The position numbers and the translations under genes are program-made. The notes below the pieces were generated by a model, which saw only the letters and a list, made by a program, of their open reading frames with translations, was not told the DNA's origin and did no database searches. From positions 14,308,001-14,372,000 of the forward strand of contig CM076943.1 in the NCBI GenBank assembly GCA_039566865.1: DNA of 64,000 nt, written 5' to 3'. Shown one piece after another: positions 33,301 through 45,300 of this stretch. The first letter of the stretch is position 1, and every line of letters starts with the position of its first letter. Source of the stretch: Aurelia coerulea (taxonomy: Eukaryota > Cnidaria > Scyphozoa > Semaeostomeae > Ulmaridae).

Positions 33301-36300
33301 AGGAGCTTTCCATTCCATTATCCCATTCTTGATAGAGTTGCTTAGGATAGGCTTCAACTTGGAGTTTGTGACCTTGTTTTAGCCAGTCTGACAAATGGTT
33401 TATAGTTTATGGCACACAAAGTTTGAAAAAGTGAGTGCATGAAAATAGCACTTCCACTGTTCTCCAAAAATGCCAAATCAAGTAACACTGCAAGAAAGGG
33501 TTCGATTGCTGTGTTGGAACTTGTTTTTACAGTTTAAAAGGGTTTATTGTATTGTTTGCTGATAACACAACAACATTGAGCCATGTTCAAATGTACCTAG
33601 AAAAATGCAAATACGCTGCTGGAACCCTTTCTCTCAAATTTACGTAATTGTGACATTTTCTGACATTTTTGGAGAACAAAGAAAGTGCTGTTTTTGAATT
33701 AACCACTTATTTTCCCTTCCTGTGCTATAAACCAGCAACCGTTTGTCAGCCAGGCGAAAACAAGATATCAAATTCGAAGCCAGTGGCGGATGGCGGACAC
33801 TTGGGGGGGGGGTGAGGGGGTGGGACTGCCCCCAATGTTGGCTGGAACAAAGATCTTTTGTTTGAGAACAATAGAAGTAAACTCTGCTTTTTTATAGCTT
33901 CTTTATAGCTTCAATAGCTTTAACCCCCAATATTAGGCAAAGTGTCTGCCACTGGTTGAAGCTTATCCAATGCAACTGTAACAAGAAAAGAACAATAGAA
34001 CGTGCTGCTCCACACGAATGAAACCACACAAATGGGGCACAATTTTTGAGACACCCTGTAGATTGCTGAGAAATAGGAGACTCTACGAAGAAGCATTCCA
34101 TGCATGCTCCTTATCTATAAATATATATAGTGATTTAGTACTTGTGACCCTTTGGAACATTTGTAATCTCTCTCAGTCCCAATGTGTTTGGTTCTTTGTT
34201 TGATCTCACAGTTTGCATTTCTAGATATTCTCTCGGGTTTAGAGGTCAGCTGGCATTTTCTATCCAGCTTATGATGTCATCAGCCTTAGAAAAGGTAGAG
34301 GCTTGAACATCTTAAGAATCCACAAGTAATAAGAGCTGATGAGACTTTTAATCTTTGTCGTCTACAAACTTATTTTCAAGTTTAATTGGCTTTGCCTTCT
34401 CTATTATTTATACGAAATCACAGTGGCCAAAATTGGATAACACGACATATGAGAGATTGGGGATAATTCACGGGGCTTAATTTGCTTCAGCTATAGACTT
34501 TCGATTCGATATTCGATTAGGAGCATATCATTGGCTTTCATCCCCCCGTCTATTACAAGGCTTTAGTTTGTTTGATCCTATGGTGTTTAGTTTATTTATA
34601 TTGTTTTTAATCATTATAATCTGGTGTAGCATTATCGGAAGCAACGGTGTGCCCCACCCCCTTCATTTTCAGTGGTCCCCTTCTGTGCAGCGCAGAGACA
34701 CAGTGTTCGTTGTATCCATCTGCAGTCGTAGGATCTGCATGCGTTGCCGAAGATTGCTTCCTTGCGTTGATCTTGCTCTGGAGTCATTTTTTCACTAACA
34801 CCTTATCTCACACTTTATTGGGACCAGGACCATAAACTACAAATAAATTACAATTTTTACCTAAATTAAATAAGACAATCAATATACAAATGACAATATA
34901 TTAGTACACAAGGATACACTACAAGGATACACTTACACCCAACACAAAAGAAATGAAAAGAGACATGGTACAGAACAAAACATAAGTATTTAGATATATT
35001 TGTCTAAGGAGGAGCTCTCTAATAGGTAAACTAATCGAGAGAGAGCCCCCCATCTAAAAACTAAAAAACAAGGAAAAATTTTTCTTAAAACCGAGATGTA
35101 TGTAGTCAGTCTCTGTAATTTATTTCAACTGGTCTTGTGGCAATGTAGTTACTGGCTGTCACTGCACTGTAGCCTCCTCCCCTACCCATAAAGCCGTTGC
35201 ATTGCATTGTCAAATGTCTCATTTTTTAACCTTCATTGAACGCCCTCAGGGCAGGCATAAACTTTTCTACAAAGCATTAATTCTGTGACATTTCAACCAA
35301 CAATTTCCTTTGTTCGCACTGATGAATTAATAAGGTGAAGTGGGCTGAACAGAAAAATTGTTAAATAACTAATGATAAGTTCCCTCATCACTTTCAAATG
35401 AAATCAATTCACACATTCACCTTGACATAGAGTACAAAACATTATTTATGCCCTTGTGTCCGCAAAGTCATTATAAGCCAGTCTGTAATCTGGTTAACAA
35501 GTAGGTATGCTTCTGGTGTCGATGGTTCAAATTGGATTGCGCGCGTGTCAGAAATGATAGATGACTAAAGAGTTTAAGAGAAACACCCCTAAACTGCTTT
35601 ATGTGGTAAACACTTTTGCCAATGTGTGCATCTGTTCAAGCTACGATAACTCCAAACGTAAACAAATTATTGACAAAAACAGTCTCGACCTTTGGAAAAT
35701 TTGTTCTTTTTCAGCAAATGTACAGTAGTGTCCCGCATATAAGAAACAGCTTTTTCGATTTCAGGTCTGATGCGTTTCTTATACAGTGAGATAAACTTCA
35801 TATCAGGGTAAAGTTTCTTGTTAGAAAAATCATGTACTATCGACCAATAACTTAGACAAAAGCTCTATGATTGTGGTACAAAACCTATTATTTTGATTTG
35901 TATTTGTAAATTTTTACTTATATAGGAAATGCGACAATTATTCCAGAATCCAGGAAGGTGCTTTTTGCTTTGTTTTCATACAAAATTCTTGTTTTCATTT
36001 GATCAGGTACCGTTCAATTCAACAGGAAAGTTTGAATAAGAAACAAGCTTTTTCAGACCTGTACCAGTTTCTTATATTGTTTTACAAATCAGGGTCTGTG
36101 TTTCTTAAATTTGCGTTTCTTTTATGCGGGACACTACTGTATGTAAGCGGCAAAATTATTTTTAGCAGTAATAACACTTGTGCTAAATGTTGCGACTGTA
36201 GATTTTAGACTTTGAAATTATAGTTCGAAAACCCATGTTTTGAGCCATGTGCTTCATACGACATCGTTATCTTGTCCATGATATAAAAGTAGCTCAAGCC

Positions 36301-39300
36301 ACTTACGGTCAACTACTAGCCTATCAGATGTCAGTATTTCATGTTGACGTATATCAGTTACCCAAATATGGTGCGGCACGTGTCATAGCCTATTGTCTTT
36401 GTAAAGTTATTTTTATCAAATGCTTATTCCCTTTAATTGTATAATTCCACTTTTGATTCACAAATGATTACAAGATGAATTTCTTGCACGCGCTTTATTA
36501 ACCCTATCTCACCTGGGGGGGGGGGTGGATTCCACCCCCCCCCCAACCAAACTTTCATTCGCCTATGCTAGAATATGCAATGCAGGATGCCAAGACTCCG
36601 CTACTCTGACTTTATATCTATACTGTATCGAATGAGGAAAATTTCAAGATGCTAAATATAGCCTCGTAACCATGGCAACCAATGTCTTACTGTGTAGTCA
36701 ACAAAATTTGTATACTATTTTTTTAATTGTTGCAAATTTTAATCTCAAATATATGCAAAATTATACTTACACATGTATTTGATGATATCCAACTCGATTT
36801 GAAACAAAAGATTTCAATTTAGTGCCTCATTTCATTGTTTCAATCATGTTGGTAACAATCATGATAATCATAACCTAAAATCTTCTTATTGTCATAGCAA
36901 CGAGAGCAATAGAGATAATTTGATTTAATCATGTGATTTTCATTGTTTGCATCAAAGTATATATATTTACCAGTTCTAAAGATTGTAGGTACTACAACAG
37001 CGAAGTAAAAGAGGGGGGGGTGGAATCCACCCCCCCCCCTCAGGTATTGACCGCTTCAAAACGCCTAGGTGAGATAGGGTTAAGCCCCCAGTGGTGTTTA
37101 ATTTCTGATACGCCAGCGGGGGGGGGGGCTTAAGCGAGAGGGGGATTATTAGAGAGGGGCTTATTCACAAAGTCAAGTGGCAAGGATATGAATGATGGAT
37201 TTTTAGTTCCTTTACCCTGTGGAGCCAACATACAATTTTACGAGTCAAATACCCGAATTCTATACAGTTGCTATCCGCAGCCATATTATAATTAACGTAC
37301 AAACTTGAATAGAAAATCTTTGGTAACCTCTGGCGTTTGATATAAGTGCTGTTGATATTTGATTTTAAATTTTTGATTTGAACTTCTTTAGGTACGTAGG
37401 CCACGTCAGTCAAATTACTGATATGTCCATCTCATTTCTCTTCGGTTGGTTTTAATTCTTAATCAAAGACGAATTAAAGAAGTTAGGTGTATCTTCCAGC
37501 AATGATTTGTGCCACTTGTCCACCCAATTGTCAGGACTGGTACCGCCTCTGGTTTGGTCTGTTAAAGAGATGCTTTGATAGTTTTTGTATTTTCTCCTCA
37601 GATAAAGACGTACCTGAAAGCAGCAAACAGAAAGACGATTCAGCTTGTGTGATCAAAGAAACCATCATCGGTGATAAAGACCTAATAAGTGCTCTTGGCG
37701 AAAAGAAACATGAAAAATCGGAGATTATCAAACGGAGGCCGAGAGCGATTCTGGCCGCAACTCCAATGTTGGAGGAAATCCCAGAGGAGAAAAGTCATGG
37801 ATCTGGTAGCGATACAAACAACGCAAGGATTGCCACTGATGATTCGAAGAACAAAGGCAAAAAGGGCAGGAAAACTTCAAATATTTTGCAGGTATGTTTT
37901 TTGAAAAGTTAATTTAATTGGCGAAGAATAGGAACAATGGCTTGAAGAGCCATTGTCCAGGGGCCGACAAAATTTTTTTTCCTGGGAACGGCGAAAATTT
38001 CGTCCGAATTTCCTTCGAAGAATTTTTGATTTTACGTACATTTGATAGATTGTGCAGTGTAGTTTATGCAAGTTGTAGGTACAATACAATATAGTTCAAA
38101 ATTTACTTGATGAAATTGACCACGTTCATAAACGAACAACGCAAGGTTTAAACTCAAGATAACATAAAACAAAATCTTGCATTGCATACAAGTTTAAGAA
38201 TGATTGCTAGGTAGGTAGCTCAAAATAGGCACGGTAACTGTAGGCAAGGAACCAAAATGTATATGACTTTTGTCATGAAGATGAGCAACCAAACTGCAAT
38301 CTGGTTGCCACTTTCTTCCTTCCTTGAAGCGAAAAGCATTGCCTAGGCACAAAAAGCAACTGAACAGCTCAATGATAGGGTTGACCTGGACGATATCTAC
38401 TACTAACAATAACCACTCTTTTTCCAAATTCTTGATACAAACAAGGCCCTAGGTAATTCTGCTTAATTAAAGTTACTGCAGGCATTCAATTTTTTCTTCT
38501 TGATAAGAATTATGACAGGTTCAGGTTCTGCCATGTTGGATGGCAATGCAAAATTCACCTTCTTTTCGAAAACTTTCCTGCAGCCTAAAATCTTGCAAAA
38601 ATTTCCTGGGAACGGCGTTCCACTATTCCCACACTTTGTCAACCTCTGCCATTGTCGACTGCTTGAAAATTGGATTTGGCCTAAGGGGGGAAATCATGGA
38701 TTCACACTGCAGAAGTTGAACTGAAAGCCCGACTGATAGAAAATGTTTACTTTATTTGAACCGTTCCGCCAGTTATTATTTTGTTATTATTATTAAACAT
38801 CTATTTAAAGTAGGCTAAAAAATGAATAGCTAAATTACAGCTAATTAAGGCCTACTATTTACAATATATACCGGGTGAGTCAAAAAAAACGTGGGGTGTT
38901 TGGCGGACTGTGACGTCGCTTTTAGCCACCCGATCGTCGTGAAATAAATGTGTCCGTGCAGCAAAGGTCTAACTTAGATTATAAGCCTTACCCCATTAAA
39001 ATCGGTCACTTGGTGCATTAGTTAAAACGTATTTTCTTCGTAAGGCTTTGTATGGGAGTCTTGCAAACTGATGGAATCTTTAGCCAGCAAGGCCATTCAG
39101 CATTTTAGCCTTGCCAAAGTTACAGATACACGTGGTATTATCAGAGGAGAATGAAATAGTTAGGAAATAGTGTTTTCTCTCCTGATAATACCACATGTAT
39201 CTCTAACTTTGGTAAGGCTAAAATGCTGAAGGGCCTTGGCTAAAGATTCCATCAGTTTGCAAGACTCCCATACAAGGCCTTACAAAGAAAATACGTTTTA

Positions 39301-42300
39301 ACTAATGCACCAAGTGACCGATTTTAATGAGACTAGGCTTATAATCTAAGTTAGACCTTTTGCTGCATGGACAAATTTATTTCACGACGATCGGGTGGCT
39401 ACAAGCAACGTCACAGTCCGCCAAACACCCCACGTTTTTTTTGACTCACCCGGTATAATTTACAATAAAACTATTAATATATATTACAGACAAATCAGAG
39501 TTAAAATATGTCATGTTAGAAAACCAACTTGCTGGATGTATACTTTGCAAAGCCTACAGTTGCATTTTCCACTATTCCAACATCTAATTCGTTTTTTGAA
39601 CATAGGAAGGCTGTTTGGTTGTTTTAGTTCTTGCGGTAAATGCTGCCACAGTTTATTTCCAAGGTAAGTAATGGACTCAACTCCAAAGGACTTAGTTCGT
39701 ACTTTTGGCAGTTGAGCGTCATTACCATGCCTTAGGCAGTACCTAATATTTCGTTATAATATTTCAACTACTGGACTGTGGATCTATGGTTTCCATATAG
39801 GCCAAATTTGATTTTGAAACAGTCAGAAATTGTAGTGTGCCCGCAAAGAGCCCTGGGTGACAATGGCTCCTTAAAATAGTCGCGCAGAGTAGTCCTATGA
39901 CACAGGATTCATGTAGCTATTGGGAGTCAGAAGTGGCAAAGATTATTCAACCGAAATCTCATTTTAGTCGTCATTTTGACCTCATTCCTGTTTTCATCTG
40001 ATATTCTTTTGAAACGGCCCTATCAGTCAAGGATTGCTGCTTTTCAGAGAGCCGTGACCAAACCCTACTTACAATACTAAACCATTAAGATAGGAACTAT
40101 GTGAAGCAAAACTGAGTATAACCAGATAAAAGCTCGGAATTTGCAGCCGTTTAGTAATTCCTCTAGCCTAATTATGGCTCTAATGCACCAACATTTTCAA
40201 ACAAAAGCCTTAAATTCTATGGCCACATTATTTCAGGCATGCCTAACTTTAGATACCTACCTACCTCGTGTCTTTCCGCTACTGCAAATCTGCCCCAGTT
40301 TCTTTACGGCGGTAAAAATTCACGAGGCAGAAATAAAAAGTCAGGAAGCAATGAAATTCCACTCCAAATTTCTTTGTTGTATTAACCAACTGCTAATGCG
40401 ACATATGCTCTTTAACACTATACCTGTTCACAATGACAATTTAAACCAGCTTATAACTAAACCAGGTTATCAAATATTGCGTTCTAATAGACCTAATCTG
40501 CTAAGGTTTGTTGTACCCATTTCAAATCGTGTGACGGTACTCTTGGGAAGTTTTAGTATTATGCTGTATTTTGCACTCATGGCACAACTTTGGCACGAAA
40601 TATGTTAGAGAAATCGAAAGATTGATTGCATGACTTGAGATGGGTGTAAACAAACCTCAGCCGATTTTGTTAATTGGTCAGTCCAATACATCAAATTCAT
40701 TTCATGGGTTGAAATTTAACCTGGTTCACATACATTTAGTTTAAAGGCAGTCTGTCACGCATTTGATTGGTGATGATGACAATGTAAAGAATAAGAGAAT
40801 TGAATGGCTGCTGATCCTACTGACTCTCTACGACCGTAGAAAGTGAGAATGGTCAGCTCTCCTTTATTCTAAATGCACAGACCACAAAGACATCCGTTGC
40901 GTTGAGCTCTGACTTTGTCACAGCCAATCAGAAGCATGACAGACTGCCTTTAACCGCGTGAGTGTGAATAGGACATAAACGTAGACAGAGAGGGTACTGG
41001 ATTGAGCTCTTGTTCCAGTGGTTTGAAAGTTTCTTTGGCCATTGTTCGTTTCTCTGTGTATGTGCATGAAACGATCAAAGAAATGACTTTATGTTGTACT
41101 ATGGGGAAAAATGCAATATCCTAAATTATGGCAATTAAGTTGTCCTGTCACCTATGTTCTTCGTAAAGAAATGTAGACATCCGTTTTCACCGAAAATTCA
41201 GAGTTCCCATTGCTTAAAACATCGCTCGAGCTTCCTGCAAAATGTATCCAAATTCTTCGTTTATTAGTCAAATTGCGTTCACAGTCATTAGCTAATGACA
41301 TTTCAACATGCCTTTCAATCCAACATAGGGCTTAAATCTTTAGAAAGGTCGGTGTAAAATTATATTACAGTTTTCTCTGAAATAAATGGCTTTGAAGAGG
41401 CTCGGCGTTTTTTGCCGTAAATCTGCCGTACAAATTTATTGATATCTTGATTAGTTTCAAAATGGTGGCATTTATTAAATTTTAGGTTATGACGTCGTCA
41501 AATTTCTAAATCCTAAACCAGAAAAGCTACAGATTTCTGTTTGCCACCATATCGTAGACCTTCATAAACTATGGTTTTCTTGAAGTTTATATCATCTTTC
41601 CTCTATTGGTTAGATTTTTTCAAAAATTTCCATGAATTTTTCAAAAATGATTAAATTGCTGCCATTTTGAAAGAAATCAAGATATCAAAAAATTTCCACG
41701 GCAGATTTACATCAAAGTACCAAAAGTTCCTTTCAAGCCATTCAATTCAAAGCAAAATGTCATAGAATTTTACACCCACCTTTTAAAGATTTGAATAATT
41801 TGAGCCCTGTGCTCTTCAATCCTATCCATTTTCATGCGACTCAAAATCTCAGTTCTACCTCCTAGTACGTTTCCCTGTAGAAATCCATAAACCTTGCGTT
41901 CTTAACATTGTTCCGGTCAATGTCTCGTGCAAGGTTTTCATGTGAAATTTCCAAAATGTTTCCATTATTCTCCTGCAGTGTTATGTCCCATATTAAGAAG
42001 ATATATAGCACCCTCATTTGTGCTCATATCTTCAAAATGATGTGCTCACTTAGCATTTAATCTTTGTTTCAGACTGTTGTTGCCGCCAGTGACTTGGAGT
42101 CAGTTGAAGGTCGTGAAAGCCCAAGGACAGACAGATCTGAGAAAGCAGAGACTGGTTACTTCAGTGGATCTTTGTCTTCAACTCCAAATCAGCTGAGCAG
42201 TTTAGATGACATGATCCTTGCCGAGAGTCCTACTTTCATTGATTACCATGACAATGACGCTTTTAAGCAAGATCGTGTGTTGGACATGTTCTCTAATGGG

Positions 42301-45300
42301 AAGACTACAGACGCTGCCCGATCTCGAAGTGATCCGATGCCTACCAGCGCACTCACCAAAGAACAACCGAATCTTGTCCCGTCCGTAGTGAGCGATGTCA
42401 TTGAATCACAATGGACTAGTAACAGTGAACCTAACCTTGTTAGCAGAAACATAGCATCCTCACCGAAACCAAAGAGGTCCATCAGTTCTCAAGAGGTTCC
42501 AGTCGAAGTGAAAGAAGTGGTCAAAGACCGGACACCAAGCACAGAATCAAGTGGTAGCCTGTTAAGCCCCGTTGGGTCTCCTTTTGACCAGCCGGTATTT
42601 TCACATAATCGGACTGATTCGCAGAAGTCATTTTCGTCAACATCAACTGTTCCAGCCAGCCCTGTTGCATTGGCCTCGTTGCCGTTGCCAAAAGCAAAGC
42701 AAAAACCGGTAAGTTTTCCTTATTTTACTGAATGCTCTTATAAAATGTGTTCACAGCTTGGAATGTTTCCCTGCTTGTTTTACGTGATATGTTAAAAGGT
42801 AATGCACATAAGTGAGTCAACTTTAGAGGTATTTTTCCTTTAACTTAAAGTCTAGGCAAGTCTTAACGCTTCTTGGTATTCTCACGAGAAAGCTTTATAT
42901 CGTTGCTTGCAAAGATTGTATCAGTTGCAAAGGCTGTCATTGCAGACTTCCTATAGCTTCCAATCACAGAGGCTCCGTCACAAAATGTCGGTCAAAACGG
43001 TGATTTTGAAGTTTTATGATGGGCATCATCACACAGATAGACGTTTACCTGTTTTTTTTTATATGAAAGCATCATTTTGAAGATAAATCTTTATACTTCA
43101 CATAGGAAAAAACGAAACATTCATATCTTTTACGATTGCTTGTAAGTGGATTTTTTACAAGTAGTTTCTGATGGTTTGGCAGAAGCCACCAACCAAACTG
43201 GAGAAACAATGGACACGTGCAATGTTTACAGATTTGTTTACAGTTTGGCGACGGAGCCCCTTTAACTTGACTTTACCCAATAAAACAGAGAGTAAAGAGG
43301 ATAGAGAGCTGCAACATCAATTAATTCTTTCATTTTTAATTGCCAATTATATTTTAGGCTTTTCATTACAATAATTTATTAAAATCATGTGACCAGCGGA
43401 TGCCAATATTTGGAGAGTGGTAAAAAACATCACAAAAGTATCATAATTTCTTTGTTTTAACTTTGATCAAGTTGTGCTTGGTACCAAACGATTGCCGTTG
43501 GAAATACCTTCGTTAGATATATACAATTTCTATATTTGCTGGCGTCAGCAAATTATAGATTCCTTGACGTCATTTGAGTTTATGATGTCATATTGATTGA
43601 TGACGTTATGTTTCTATCAGAGAAGGATAAAATTTCAAAATGTTGATATTAGGTTGATAGACAATCAAATTTTCTTCTTTTCTTGAAATTTTATTGTGGT
43701 TTCAATCCATTTTATCCGAAGTAATTGGCACTTTTTCAGTACTGAACCTTATGGTCCTATCTTTTGCTTGCTTTTCAACAAACCACATGACCAATTAGCA
43801 CCAGATTCTATAATTAAACTCATAACAGATGTAATTACCATTGTACGAAGTTACAATCGCATACTAATTATGGTTTTGGAAATAACTACGGGAGCATTTT
43901 TGCCCCTCCGGAAGAGCTCTGACGCAAAGAGCCTGGGTGGAATAGGGTTAAAGTGAGTTACCTGAGCTATATGGCGTTGTCTATAAATAGGACAACGAAA
44001 AACTGACACATGTTTGGAGAATCATCAAGATTTCTTCATGCTCCAATTTGATTAAATTACCTTCAGAAGTAATACAAATTTTGTTCTCGTATTTAAAGAG
44101 TAGGTGATAACATCTTGAAAAAGCATATTTTGAAACATACTCTTTGAAGGACTTGAAATTCCTAAACAGAAATTATTTATCGATCTTTTATGACATGTAA
44201 GTCTATCATACTACTGCCAGTGTGTATTGTTTTTCTTTATTTCAGACCATGAAAGCTGCTGTGTATAGGCAGAGATATCAATCTGATACTCTCTTGCACA
44301 TTTTTGCAGCATGCTTCAAAACCAAGTAGCTCTGAAAAGAGTCGCATCTGCCAGTTTAATCGCGCTATTAAAAAATTAATTCTAGAATGGAAACATGCTT
44401 TGATCCTTCATCTAATATCCGAAATCGAGTTTTGTGATTTTTAACTGTTTTTATTTTCTGGGGGGGGGGGGGCACCCAGTTGGCGAGCTGTAAACGTCAG
44501 TAATAGAAATCCTTAGCCCTTAGAAACCACAGCACAATCAAAATGGCGGCATGTCTGTATGTTTTTGGCAGACCTCTTGATTCCAAAACATAGCTTATTG
44601 GATCAAGGGTTACGAAAGCCATTTACTGGCGTCTAATCATGTATCACAGTGTGATGCTAATTGGTGAATAACTATCAAGCATGGCAATTACTGGTAGCTT
44701 ACTTTGTCATTGTTGTGCGATTTCATGATCAAACAAGAGCCACAGAATAGTGCGGAGCCCTATCATGTGGCTACTAAAGTCTTTCAGTCAATGGATGAAA
44801 TGCATTCATTACGCTTTCCTTAGATTGAAAGTATTAAATCACGGACTGCAGTGATCTGCAGAGCGTCTCATCCGTACCATAAAACCTAGACCGTGGGACT
44901 CTAGGATCCTTTCAGTCAATAGATGAAATGCATTCATTGCGCTGTCCTTCGACTGAAAGCATCAAATTACAGACTGCAATGGTCTTCGGAGCTTCCAGAC
45001 ATACCATAAAACCTAGACCGTGGGACTCTAGGATCCTTTCAGTCAATAGATGAAATGCATTCATTGCGCTGTCCTTCGATTGAAAGCATCAAATTACAGA
45101 CTGCGGTGATCTTCAGATTTCCCATACATACCATAAAACCTAGAACGCGAGGCCCTAGGATCCTTGAGATACGTAGGATTAAGTGGTTGGGACGAGTGCA
45201 GTTTAGCGGGCGGCACAAAATGTCGTATTCCAATCCTAACCCTAACTAACCCTAACCCTAACTTTGGAGCAATCTCAAATGCATTCCGAAGCAGACAACA

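Larger units (their letters stand above)
30330..37601 (+). other. ARHGEF17: ARHGEF17 intron 1 (7.3 kb), MITE-rich
   Basis: GT-AG intron with donor GTATGT and acceptor TTTTCTCCTCAG. It carries elements at 30441-30580, 30804-31093, 32695-33267, 33780-33955, 35721-36141 and 36498-37083. A solo TA-element end, GGGGCACAATTTTTGAGACA, lies near 34034. 31100-32690, 34060-35720 and 37090-37600 contain nothing I recognise. Confidence 0.85.
37892..42072 (+). other. ARHGEF17: ARHGEF17 intron 2 (4.2 kb)
   Basis: Contains the dispersed repeat copy 2 (37961-38649), an outer fold-back (about 38660-39880) with a hairpin element inside it (38871-39453), and a long-TIR element copy (41324-41812). A 155-codon open frame at 40141-40608 has no domain I can defend. 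40620-41320 holds nothing recognised. Confidence 0.8.
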
